Assembly (NCBI GenBank): GCA_002305075.1
Contig: DBQC01000019.1
Coordinates: 65,802 to 96,390, forward strand
Origin: Ruminococcaceae bacterium UBA1404
GTDB lineage: Bacteria > Bacillota > Clostridia > Oscillospirales > Ruminococcaceae
DNA length: 30,589 nt
Reading direction: 5' to 3'
Part shown: positions 1-6,832 of the stretch, one piece after another
How positions within the stretch are numbered: position 1 is the first letter of the stretch
Layout: each line of letters starts with the position of its first letter
The notes under the pieces: generated by a model
Told to the model about the DNA's origin: nothing
Seen by the model: only the letters and a program-made list of their open reading frames with translations
Databases searched by the model: none
Made by a program: the position numbers and the translations under genes

Positions 1-10
1 ATGCGAAGAT

Positions 11-132
11 GGGGGCTCACCGCCCCCCTTCCAAACCTTTCCCCCGTATTACAACCTTGAGTTGGTTCACAATCCCTTGTGTTTGCCAACCAACTCAAAG
101 TTTCATTCATTTTGACTAAAGTTTTTAGTCAA
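11..132. repeat. Intergenic hairpin cluster downstream of rsmG
   Basis: Three inverted repeats lie in series. The first is GGGGGC (11-16) with GCCCCC (22-27). The second is an 11-bp perfect stem, TTGAGTTGGTT (57-67) with AACCAACTCAA (88-98), around a 20-nt loop. The third is TTGACTAAA (112-120) with TTTAGTCAA (124-132), around a 3-nt loop. They sit just beyond the 3' end of the minus-strand mnmE-mnmG-rsmG operon, so one or more could terminate it, although none has a clean U-tract in that direction. A further repeat follows directly at 131-180. No gene is visible in 1-191. Confidence 0.6.
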
Positions 133-180
133 GGTTTTTTCAAAAACCTTGCGGGGCTTGGGGTGGCGTCCCAAGGTCTT
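131..180 (+). repeat. Two-hairpin intergenic repeat, copy A
   Basis: Stem 1 is AAGGTTTTT (131-139) with AAAAACCTT (142-150). It is followed by a GCGGGG linker (151-156). Stem 2 is CTTGGG (157-162) with CCCAAG (170-175), and the element ends in GGTCTT. A second element of the same design lies on the opposite strand at 10043-10092, with the same linker, stem order and GGTCTT tail, while the stem bases differ in a paired way. This suggests a dispersed structured repeat in this genome. Whether it acts as a terminator, an mRNA stabiliser or a small mobile repeat is unknown. Confidence 0.6.
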
Positions 181-191
181 AGCGCATCTTC

Positions 192-902
192 TTAAAGCGG
201 GTTTTTTGCAATGTTTATGCGCTGGCGGGGATACTTCTTGGGCGTGGGGGATATTTTGTCCATCACCACAATGACCCGTTCCTCACCGCCGGGCAGACTG
301 CGGCGGGTCAAAGTGGCCTGTCCGCCCCCTAACAGGTTGATGGCCCGCTGGGCATCATGAAGCTCGGCCTCGGCCGCAGGGCCTTTTAGGGCGATAAAGC
401 GCCCGCCCACCCGCACCAGCGGCAGACAATACTCGCACAATGCGGGTAGCCCCGCCACGGCCCGTGCGGCGGCAAAGTCAAAGCGCTCCCGCAGCGGCCC
501 TGTGCCGGCCTGTTCGGCCCGGGCGTGAATAAATGTATTTTGCTGGCCCAGCATTTCGGACAGGGCCTTTAAAAACACCAAGCGCTTATTGAGGGCGTCG
601 AGCAGCGTAAGCTGCAAATCGGGCCGCACAATTTTTAGCGCCACCCCCGGAAAACCCGCACCGCTGCCCACATCCACAAGGCTGCTGCCCTCGGGCAGAT
701 TGGCGGCGGTCAAAGTGAGCAGACTGTCGGCAAAATGGGCGGTGGCTATGCCCACGCCGTCGGTGATGGCCGTGAGGTTTACTTTGCGGTTGTATTCCAC
801 CAAAAAGTCGGCGTACCGGGCAAAGGCATCGAGCTGTGCCTCGGTGAGCTGCAGGCCAAAGCCCATGCAGGCGTCATAAAGAATCTCTCGGGGAAAGCTC
901 AT
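192..902 (-). CDS. rsmG: 16S rRNA (guanine-527-N7)-methyltransferase RsmG
   Basis: Cytoplasmic SAM-dependent methyltransferase that makes m7G527 in 16S rRNA; it was formerly called GidB. The 236-residue length fits the family. The SAM-binding glycine-rich motif VDVGSGAGFPG is at residues 76-86, followed by the family pattern around LDALNKRLVFLKAL. The ATG at 902-900 overlaps the mnmG stop as ATGA, and an AAGGAGG site lies inside the end of mnmG, so the two are translationally coupled. It is the third gene of mnmE-mnmG-rsmG, a common clustering in bacteria. Loss of RsmG is known to give low-level streptomycin resistance in other species. The identification is secure. Confidence 0.96.
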   Translation of the reverse strand: MSFPREILYDACMGFGLQLTEAQLDAFARYADFLVEYNRKVNLTAITDGVGIATAHFADSLLTLTAANLPEGSSLVDVGSGAGFPGVALKIVRPDLQLTLLDALNKRLVFLKALSEMLGQQNTFIHARAEQAGTGPLRERFDFAAARAVAGLPALCEYCLPLVRVGGRFIALKGPAAEAELHDAQRAINLLGGGQATLTRRSLPGGEERVIVVMDKISPTPKKYPRQRINIAKNPL

Positions 903-2803
903 GTCTTATCCTCCTTGTTTCGGCTGTTCTGCTGGGCCTTTAGATGCAGGTAAACGGCCAGCACCGACAAATCGGCCGGATTGACGCCGGGCAGCCGGGC
1001 CGCCTGACCCAAAGTGGCCGGTTGGTGGGCCATAAGCTTTTGCCGGGCCTCGATGCGCAGCCCCTTAATGGCCGAAAAGTCGATGCCCATAAGCGAGCTG
1101 TTTTCCATTTTGGCCTGCTTGTCGGCCTGCTCCTGCTGTCGGCGGATGTATCCGGCGTAGCGTATCTCGGTTTCGGCCTGCATCACAACCTCCCGGGGCA
1201 GGGGGGGACGGTGGGTGTCCACCGGGGCCAAATCCTCGTAGCACAGCTCGGGGCGGCGCAGCAGCTCGCTCAGACGCACGCCGGTGGATACCGGCGCCGT
1301 TCCCTTTTGCACAAGCAGCGCATTGAGCCGATCGCCGGGGGGCAGCACGGTGCTCTCCAGCCGGTTTAGCTCGGCTTCAAGCTGCTTTTTATAAACCGCA
1401 TCGGCCTGCCGCCGCCAGTCGGGCACAAGGCCAATTTCCTCGGCTCGGTGGCGCAGGCGGGTGCGGGTGTTGTCCTGGCGCAGCAGCAGCCGGTGCTCGG
1501 AGCGGGAGGTGAGCATCCGGTAGGGTTCGGTGCAGCCCTTGGTGGTGAGGTCGTCAATCATCAGTCCGATGTAGCTCTCGCTGCGGTTTAAAACCACCGG
1601 CGGTAGCCCCTTATGGCGACGGGCGGCGTTTACACCGGCCATAAATCCCTGTGCGGCGGCCTCCTCGTAGCCCGAGGTGCCGTTAAACTGCCCGGCGCCG
1701 TACAGCCCGGGGATGTCGCGCACCTCGAGGGAGGGGCGCAGCGCCAGCGGGTCGATGCAGACATACTCGATGGCGTAAGCCGGGCGCATGATGCGGGCCT
1801 GCTCGAAGCCCTTGATGGTGCGCAGCATCTGAATTTGCAGCTCAAAGGGCATGGAGGTAGAAAACCCCTGCAAATAGATTTCGCCCGAATCGACGCCCAT
1901 GGGTTCCACAAAGAGCGGATGCCGGGTTTTGTCGGCAAAGCGCACAATCTTATCCTCGATGGAGGGGCAGTAGCGGGCGCCCACCCCCTCGATGTGGCCC
2001 GAATACATGGCCGAGCGCTCAAGGTTTTCCCGGATAAGCTGATGGGTCTCCTCATTGGTATAGCCGAGGTGGCACTCCACAATGTTGCGGGGGCCTTTGG
2101 TGCGCCCCGTCAGAGCCGACACCGAAAAGGGCAGCGGCGGCTCCTCGCCGGGCTGGCGCTCAAGCTGAGAAAAGTCCACGCTGCGGCGGTCGATGCGGGG
2201 GGGTGTGCCGGTTTTAAACCGGCGCAGAGGCAGTCCCAATCGCTCTAATGCCTCCGCCAGGCGGTTGGCGGGGGGAGCATTGTCCGGACCGCCGGGGAAA
2301 ACCCGGTCGCCCACAAAGATGCGTCCGCCCAGATAGGTACCGGTGGCCACAATGACCGCCCCCGCACCATAGCGGACGCCCAGCGCCGTCTCCACCCAGG
2401 CCACGGCGCCGTCCACGAGACCGATGTCCACCACCTCGGCCTGAATCAGCCAGAGGTTCTCCTCACGCTCGATTCGGGCCTTCATGTCCAAATGGTAGCC
2501 GGCCCGGTCGCACTGCACCCGCAGCGACTGCACCGCCGGCCCCTTGCCCCGGTTGAGCATACGGCTTTGGATGGTGTTGGCGTCGGCCACCTCGGGCATG
2601 ACCCCGCCTAAGGCGTCCAGCTCAAAAACCATGTGGGCCTTGGCCGTGCCCCCGATGGAGGGGTTGCAGGGCAGATTGGCCAGCTGGTCGAGGTTGAGGG
2701 TAAACAAAGCCGTGCGGCAGCCCAGCCGGGCGGCGGCTATGGCGGCCTCGCACCCGGCATGACCGGCCCCGATAACCGCTATGTCAAAGGCTTCTATGTG
2801 CAT
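899..2803 (-). CDS. mnmG: tRNA uridine-5-carboxymethylaminomethyl modification enzyme MnmG (GidA)
   Basis: FAD-dependent subunit that works with MnmE to install cmnm5 at the wobble uridine (U34) of certain tRNAs, using methylene-tetrahydrofolate. The 634-residue length is typical. The N-terminal dinucleotide-binding motif GAGHAG is at residues 12-17, NPSIGGTAK follows near 48-56, and the family signatures YCPSIEDKI and GQFNGTSGYEEAAAQG are in the middle. An AAAGGAG site precedes the ATG. The gene starts 17 nt after the mnmE stop and overlaps rsmG by 4 nt, so it is co-transcribed with both. The glycine cleavage system further along the window makes methylene-THF, the same one-carbon donor; this is a metabolic link, not evidence of shared control. 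Confidence 0.97.
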   Translation of the reverse strand: MHIEAFDIAVIGAGHAGCEAAIAAARLGCRTALFTLNLDQLANLPCNPSIGGTAKAHMVFELDALGGVMPEVADANTIQSRMLNRGKGPAVQSLRVQCDRAGYHLDMKARIEREENLWLIQAEVVDIGLVDGAVAWVETALGVRYGAGAVIVATGTYLGGRIFVGDRVFPGGPDNAPPANRLAEALERLGLPLRRFKTGTPPRIDRRSVDFSQLERQPGEEPPLPFSVSALTGRTKGPRNIVECHLGYTNEETHQLIRENLERSAMYSGHIEGVGARYCPSIEDKIVRFADKTRHPLFVEPMGVDSGEIYLQGFSTSMPFELQIQMLRTIKGFEQARIMRPAYAIEYVCIDPLALRPSLEVRDIPGLYGAGQFNGTSGYEEAAAQGFMAGVNAARRHKGLPPVVLNRSESYIGLMIDDLTTKGCTEPYRMLTSRSEHRLLLRQDNTRTRLRHRAEEIGLVPDWRRQADAVYKKQLEAELNRLESTVLPPGDRLNALLVQKGTAPVSTGVRLSELLRRPELCYEDLAPVDTHRPPLPREVVMQAETEIRYAGYIRRQQEQADKQAKMENSSLMGIDFSAIKGLRIEARQKLMAHQPATLGQAARLPGVNPADLSVLAVYLHLKAQQNSRNKEDKT

Positions 2804-2820
2804 ATACAGGCTCCTTTGGG

Positions 2821-4188
2821 CTATTTGCCCACGCAGAATTTCTCAAATAGGGCGTCGATAACCGCCTCGCTTACCCGGCGGCCGGTCAGCTCGAGCAGCG
2901 GCTCGATGGCACCCTCCAGCAGCACGGCTACGGCGTCCAGGGTTACGCCGGCGCTTAGAGCTTCTCCGGCTTCTTGCAGCGCCTCGGTGGCTCGCAGCAC
3001 ACAGCTCAGTTGGCGCTGACTGGCCAGCAGCATACTATCGGCGCTGCCGGGCAAAGCGCAGGCGTCTACCATGGCCTCCTCAAGGGCGGGCAGCCCCTCG
3101 CCGGTTTTGGCCGACACCGCCACCACCGGCCCGGGCGGGTGGGGCAGCGTCTGTTCGGTGAGGCAAACCGGCCGGTCGGACTTGTTGAGCACCACAATAA
3201 CCCGCCGGCCTCTCAGAAGCTCCAGCAGCCGGGCGTCCTCCTCACTGAGCGGCTCGGATGCGTCGATAATGCAGAGGATGAGGTCGGCGCGCTCCATGCG
3301 GGCGTAGCTCAGGGCCACCCCCTCCTGCTCGATGGGGTCGTCGCCCTCGCGCAGTCCGGCCGTGTCGGCCAGTATAAAGCGAAGGCCGCCGATAAAGGCC
3401 TCGGCTTCCACCACATCCCGGGTGGTGCCCGGTATGTCCGACACGATGGAGCGCCGCTGGCCAAACAGCCGGTTCATCAGGCTGGACTTGCCCACATTGG
3501 GCCGCCCTACCAAGGCGGTGGACACTCCCCGCCGCACAATCTGTCCGGCCTCGTAACCGGCGATGAGGGTTTTAAGCGCATTTAGCTCCTGCTTGATGCG
3601 GGCCGAAAGATCATCGGGGTCGGTCTCGCCCAAATCCTCGTCGGGGTAGTCGGCGTAGGCGGCCAAAGCGGCGGCCATGTCAATCAGACGCCGGGCAATG
3701 CCGTCCACCAGCCGCTCGGTGCGCCCCTCTCGGCCGCTGCGGGCCAGGCGAAGCGCCTGCTCGCCCTCTGCTTCAATAAGCTCGATGACCGATTCGGCCC
3801 GGGTGAGGTCCATCTTGCCCATAAGAAAGGCCCGCTTGGTAAACTCGCCGGGCAGCGCCGGACGGGCTCCGGCCGCCACCAGCACAGCCAGTGCCCGGCG
3901 GCTTAGGTAGTCGCCGCCGTGGCAGCTAAACTCGCAAACATCCTCGCCGGTGTAGCTGTGGGGCGCCCGAAACACCGTGAGTATGCCGTCATCCAGGGGC
4001 TTGTCCCCCTCCATCAGATGGCCGTAGGCCGCCGTATAGCCGGGCATTTGGGCCACCGGCCGGCCTTTTATGGGGCGAAAAACCTGCTGGGCAATCTCGA
4101 TGGCCCGGGGGCCGGACATGCGCAGCACAGCCATACCTCCGGTACCCGGCGGCGTGGCAATGGCGGCAATGGTGTGCGCAGTGTGCAT
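2821..4188 (-). CDS. mnmE: tRNA modification GTPase MnmE (TrmE)
   Basis: GTPase partner of MnmG in wobble-uridine modification of tRNA. The N-terminal formyl-THF-binding domain begins TIAAIATPPGTGGMAVLRMSG. A G domain then carries G1 GRPNVGKSS near residue 230, the switch region IPGTTRD, G3 DTAG and G4 NKSD. The protein ends FCVGK, the conserved C-terminal CxGK motif whose cysteine is needed for modification. I chose the ATG at 4188 because GGAGG lies 8 nt upstream; a longer reading frame to 4230 adds 14 residues that match nothing in the family. The resulting 455 residues is normal. It is the first gene of the operon. Often jag and yidC lie upstream of it, but here a divergent PH-domain pair does. 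Confidence 0.96.
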   Translation of the reverse strand: MHTAHTIAAIATPPGTGGMAVLRMSGPRAIEIAQQVFRPIKGRPVAQMPGYTAAYGHLMEGDKPLDDGILTVFRAPHSYTGEDVCEFSCHGGDYLSRRALAVLVAAGARPALPGEFTKRAFLMGKMDLTRAESVIELIEAEGEQALRLARSGREGRTERLVDGIARRLIDMAAALAAYADYPDEDLGETDPDDLSARIKQELNALKTLIAGYEAGQIVRRGVSTALVGRPNVGKSSLMNRLFGQRRSIVSDIPGTTRDVVEAEAFIGGLRFILADTAGLREGDDPIEQEGVALSYARMERADLILCIIDASEPLSEEDARLLELLRGRRVIVVLNKSDRPVCLTEQTLPHPPGPVVAVSAKTGEGLPALEEAMVDACALPGSADSMLLASQRQLSCVLRATEALQEAGEALSAGVTLDAVAVLLEGAIEPLLELTGRRVSEAVIDALFEKFCVGK

Positions 4189-4220
4189 GGTATAGACCTC
4201 CTTGTCCGGTATAACAATAT

Positions 4221-4250
4221 AGTATAGCACCCGCCCCGGCGCTCCCGCAA
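4221..4250 (-). promoter_or_regulatory. Probable promoter of mnmE-mnmG-rsmG
   Basis: On the minus strand, TATACT (4226-4221) is a good -10 box, with TTGCGG (4250-4245) 18 nt upstream as a weak -35 box. This places transcription start about 25 nt before the mnmE ribosome site. The -35 match is only partial. Confidence 0.45.
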
Positions 4251-4298
4251 GCCCGGCGGCGGCGGTAAAATTCGTTAAGCGCCCAAAAGGAGGAATAT

Positions 4299-4745
4299 AT
4301 GGACTATATCCGGCCCGACCGGCGGCTGCTTTATGTTTGGCAGCTGCGCACGGCGGCGGTCTCCTTGGTGCCGGCGGTGGGGGTCAGCCTGTTTTTTCCG
4401 CCCCCCTCGGCCCTCTGGTTGGGGCTGAGCGCCCTTTGGGTGATAGGATTTGGGGCCATGCTGGCCATCTATCTGCCCATGCGCCACGCCAGCACCTCCT
4501 ACCGGGTGGACGATAGGGCCGTGGAAATTAACCGGGGGGTGTTTTATCTCACCTCCCAAAGCGTGCTGCTGCGCAACTTAGAGTATGTCACCCTCCAGTC
4601 GGCCCCCGACGAGCGGCTGATAGGGCTGTGCTCGGTCAGTCTGTTTGTGGTGGGGGGACGGGCCCGCCTGTGCGGCCTGAGTGCCGACACGGCTCGGCGG
4701 CTGCTTGCCCGGCTGCCCCTGCCCGCAGAGGAGACAGCGCCATGA
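4299..4745 (+). CDS. PH domain-containing membrane protein, YdbS-like (bPH2, former DUF304)
   Basis: A 148-residue protein with two hydrophobic helices (about residues 18-33 and 40-60), followed by one bacterial PH domain. The PH region begins YRVDDRAVEINRGVFYLTSQSVLLRNLEYVTL and is the pattern of the bPH2 family. AGGAGG lies 5 nt before the ATG. Its stop overlaps the start of the next gene by 4 nt (ATGA), the usual YdbS-YdbT arrangement of Firmicutes. In Bacillus subtilis, ydbS and ydbT have been linked to resistance to antimicrobial peptides made by related strains; the molecular role is not established. The family call is firm, the function unknown. Confidence 0.85.
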   Translation: MDYIRPDRRLLYVWQLRTAAVSLVPAVGVSLFFPPPSALWLGLSALWVIGFGAMLAIYLPMRHASTSYRVDDRAVEINRGVFYLTSQSVLLRNLEYVTLQSAPDERLIGLCSVSLFVVGGRARLCGLSADTARRLLARLPLPAEETAP

Positions 4746-6145
4746 ACGGCTACCGTCGGCCCCATCCGCTGTTTATTTTGCGCAATCTCTGGCGGTTTGC
4801 TCCGCTGCTGATAGCTCCGCTGCTGCGTGGGCTGATTTTGGCGGCGCGAAAAGGAAGCTTAGACGGCTATATCGATGGCATGGGATTTGATATCTGGGTG
4901 GCGGCCACCATGGTCGCGCTGAGCCTGGCCGACTGGCAGAGTATGCGCTACCGGGCCACCGAGCAGGGCGTGGACTATGTTCGGGGGGTGCTGCGCCGCC
5001 GGCGGGGCTTTATTCCGGCGCCCGCCGCCTACCGCATGGACCAGCCACTTGGCTACCGTTTGGTGGGGGCGGCCCGGCTCTGGATAGACACCTCGGCCGG
5101 CAGCTATCGCCGCTCGGATTTTTCGGTGGTGGCCACCCGCCGGGAGGCCCAGGCGCTGGTGGGTCGCACGACGCTGCCCGGCCACCGGCCCACCGCATCC
5201 AAGGTGGCGGTGATGGCCTTTATCACCTCCAACGCATCGGCCGGGGTGCTGGTGCTGTTTGCCACGGTGCGGGGCATGGGTAGAATTTTGGGCCGGGGCT
5301 TCGAGCGGCAGGTGTGGGGCGGCTTACAGCAGCTGGCCGCTTTGCTGGCCTTTGGCCTTCCGCCGGCGGCCGCCGCCGTGGGCTACTTGCTGATAGGGGG
5401 ATGGGCGCTGGCGCTGATGCTGGGTTTTCTTAAATTTTGGGGATTTAGGGCCGCCCGGCAGGACGAGCAGCTCACCATAGCCACCGGGCTGCTCTCCCGC
5501 GAGCATATGCGCATTTCGGCCGGCTCGGTGAGCTATGTGGATATTCGGCGTAATCTGGCCTGTGTGCTGCTGCATCTGAACACGGTGCTGGTGTTGGCAC
5601 CCGGACTTGGCGGCAAACCGGCCGTGGTGGTGCCCGCCGCCGGCAAAGACGAAGCAGAGAACTGGATAGCCCGCCTGCTGCCCGGATTGCGCCCCGACCC
5701 GCTGGTGCTGCGGCCGGCACGCAGGGCCTTTATCCGCTACTATTCCGAGCCCATTTGGCAGCTTGCGGGTATGGTGGCGCTGGTGATGGTGGTGACCCGG
5801 CTGCTTCCCCACTGGAGGGACGCCGCCGTCTATTTAGGGGCCATGGGGGCGCTGATACCCATCTGGCGGCTGGGGCTGGCCGTGGCCGACCTCAAAACCG
5901 CCGGGGCCGGCCGAGGGCCCGAGCGCTTTACCCTTGCTTACGGCCGGGGGCTTTATCTGCACCGGGTGGTGGTGAGTATGCACAGCCTAACCGGCATCAA
6001 AATACGCCGCAGCCCCCTTCAGCGCCTTGGCAGAAGCTGCGATATTCTGCTGACCACCTGTGTGGAGGGCCGCTATGTAACCCACCGCCTGCGCAGCTAT
6101 CCCCACGCCGAGGCCACCGCCTTTTTCGGCTTGGCCGGACCTTAA
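4742..6145 (+). CDS. PH domain-containing multi-pass membrane protein, YdbT-like
   Basis: A 467-residue partner of the upstream YdbS-like protein. Hydrophobic segments alternate with PH-like blocks. The first block starts near YRATEQGVDYVRGVLRRRRG, the second near LTIATGLLSREHMRISAGSV, and the third near FTLAYGRGLYLHRVVVSMHS. Three bPH2 repeats between membrane helices is the known YdbT plan. I chose the ATG at 4742, which overlaps the upstream stop as ATGA; a longer frame beginning at 4628 lies inside the upstream gene and adds no membrane or PH features. It probably forms a membrane complex with its neighbour. Substrate or ligand is unknown. Confidence 0.83.
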   Translation: MNGYRRPHPLFILRNLWRFAPLLIAPLLRGLILAARKGSLDGYIDGMGFDIWVAATMVALSLADWQSMRYRATEQGVDYVRGVLRRRRGFIPAPAAYRMDQPLGYRLVGAARLWIDTSAGSYRRSDFSVVATRREAQALVGRTTLPGHRPTASKVAVMAFITSNASAGVLVLFATVRGMGRILGRGFERQVWGGLQQLAALLAFGLPPAAAAVGYLLIGGWALALMLGFLKFWGFRAARQDEQLTIATGLLSREHMRISAGSVSYVDIRRNLACVLLHLNTVLVLAPGLGGKPAVVVPAAGKDEAENWIARLLPGLRPDPLVLRPARRAFIRYYSEPIWQLAGMVALVMVVTRLLPHWRDAAVYLGAMGALIPIWRLGLAVADLKTAGAGRGPERFTLAYGRGLYLHRVVVSMHSLTGIKIRRSPLQRLGRSCDILLTTCVEGRYVTHRLRSYPHAEATAFFGLAGP

Positions 6146-6154
6146 TAAAAAGCC

Positions 6155-6194
6155 GCCGGACGCCGCTAAACTTTTATGTTGACAGCCGTCCGGC
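6155..6194 (+). terminator. Inverted repeat after the YdbT-like gene, enclosing the tRNA -35 box
   Basis: GCCGGACG (6155-6162) pairs perfectly with CGTCCGGC (6187-6194), and the right arm is followed by TTT. The 24-nt loop contains the TTGACA box of the tRNA promoter. It could be a weak terminator for the preceding operon, but the large loop and short T-run make this uncertain. Confidence 0.35.
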
Positions 6195-6207
6195 TTTAAG
6201 CTATAAT
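6179..6207 (+). promoter_or_regulatory. Consensus sigma-A promoter of the tRNA-Met/tRNA-Glu unit
   Basis: TTGACA (6179-6184) and TATAAT (6202-6207) are both perfect consensus and separated by 17 nt. Start of transcription is expected near 6214, about 21 nt before the first tRNA. This strength fits a stable-RNA gene. Confidence 0.9.
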
Positions 6208-6234
6208 GGGCTTTGCCTGAAAACGGGCAATTAT

Positions 6235-6311
6235 GGCGGTATAGCTCAGCTGGCTAGAGCACTCGGTTCATACCCGGGGTGTCGTTGGTTCAAGTCCGAC
6301 TACCGCTACCA
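6235..6311 (+). tRNA. tRNA-Met (anticodon CAT, elongator type)
   Basis: All cloverleaf parts fold. The acceptor GGCGGTA pairs with TACCGCT (one G-T pair), the D arm is GCTC/GAGC, the anticodon stem is CTCGG/CCGGG with loop TTCATAC, and the T arm is GTTGG/CCGAC. CCA is encoded. The first acceptor pair is G-T rather than the open C-A mismatch of initiators, and the sequence resembles Firmicutes elongator tRNA-Met. A tRNA-Ile with lysidine-modified CAT is possible in principle but less likely. Confidence 0.9.
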
Positions 6312-6315
6312 CTCC

Positions 6316-6390
6316 GGCCCGTTGGTCAAGCGGTTAAGACTCCGGCCTTTCACGCCGGCAACACGGGTTCGAGTCCCGTACGGGTCACCA
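6316..6390 (+). tRNA. tRNA-Glu (anticodon TTC)
   Basis: The acceptor GGCCCGT pairs with ACGGGTC, the anticodon stem is CCGGC/GCCGG with loop CTTTCAC, and the T arm is ACGGG/CCCGT. CCA is encoded. It begins 4 nt after the tRNA-Met and shares its promoter and terminator. Confidence 0.93.
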
Positions 6391-6391
6391 T

Positions 6392-6425
6392 AAAAAAAGC
6401 CGGCCTGATTGGGCCGGGTTTTTTT
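6392..6425 (+). terminator. Rho-independent terminator of the tRNA unit
   Basis: The stem CCGGCC (6400-6405) pairs with GGCCGG (6412-6417). It is flanked by a run of A on the left and a run of seven T on the right (6419-6425), only 2 nt after the CCA of tRNA-Glu. Confidence 0.88.
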
Positions 6426-6481
6426 ATTTAAAAATGCGGGCAGAGGTAGCAACTCGCCTCAATCTTTCCCCCTTTTTCCCC

Positions 6482-6510
6482 TTGACAGCCGGGCGACTTG
6501 GGCGTATGAT
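6482..6510 (+). promoter_or_regulatory. Promoter of the T-box/M20 amidohydrolase unit
   Basis: TTGACA (6482-6487) and TATGAT (6505-6510) are separated by 17 nt. Start is expected near 6517, giving a leader of about 315 nt before the coding region, as needed for the T-box. Confidence 0.88.
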
Positions 6511-6516
6511 AGCTTT

Positions 6517-6797
6517 AATAATCAAAACCGATGAATCAGAGGAGTAGGCTGGGCACCCCCGGTGCACAGAGAGCCGCAGGTGGTGGGATTGCGGCGACAG
6601 GGGCCGAGCCGAATGGACTGAGGAGGGCGGGAGGAACGGGCCGGTGGCCCTAGTACTGCCCGACGGGAACCTCGCCCGTTATCAAGGAGGCGCGCATGAC
6701 TGTGCGCGGGATGAGTGGGCGCTTTGCGCCAATTTGGGTGGTACCGCAGGAAGCTTTTAAGCTCTTGTCCCAGCTTTGCTGGGGCGAGGGCTTTTTT
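6517..6797 (+). promoter_or_regulatory. T-box riboswitch, apparent tryptophan (UGG) specifier
   Basis: A transcription-attenuating leader that senses uncharged tRNA. Stem I features are visible. These are the AGTA of the loop-E motif (6543-6546), the conserved AGAGAGCC segment at 6568-6575, and GAA followed by TGG-A at 6611-6617. In the specifier loop the codon follows GAA directly, so the specifier is read as TGG (6614-6616), tryptophan. The T-box sequence with GGGTGGTACCGC lies at 6731-6747, followed by the terminator at 6759-6797. Uncharged tRNA should pair through its NCCA end with the TGGT bulge and favour the antiterminator. One caution is that the bulge base U matches an A discriminator best, while tRNA-Trp usually has G, allowing only a wobble pair. 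Confidence 0.9.
6759..6797 (+). terminator. T-box attenuator terminator
   Basis: A 16-bp stem (AAGCTCTTGTCCCAGC, 6759-6774, with GCTGGGGCGAGGGCTT, 6778-6793, including G-T pairs) encloses a TTT loop and runs into six T. The left arm lies just after the T-box sequence, as expected for mutually exclusive terminator and antiterminator folds. Confidence 0.9.
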
Positions 6798-6832
6798 GTT
6801 CTATTATATTTGTACTGAAAGGAAGACGGCCC

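Noticed and set aside
1613..2248. Plus-strand frame of 211 codons inside mnmG
   Set aside because: It is antisense to a certain gene and shows no domain or ribosome site.
4275..4559. Minus-strand frame of 94 codons opposite the YdbS-like gene
   Set aside because: It is antisense to a PH-domain gene that has a clear AGGAGG start.
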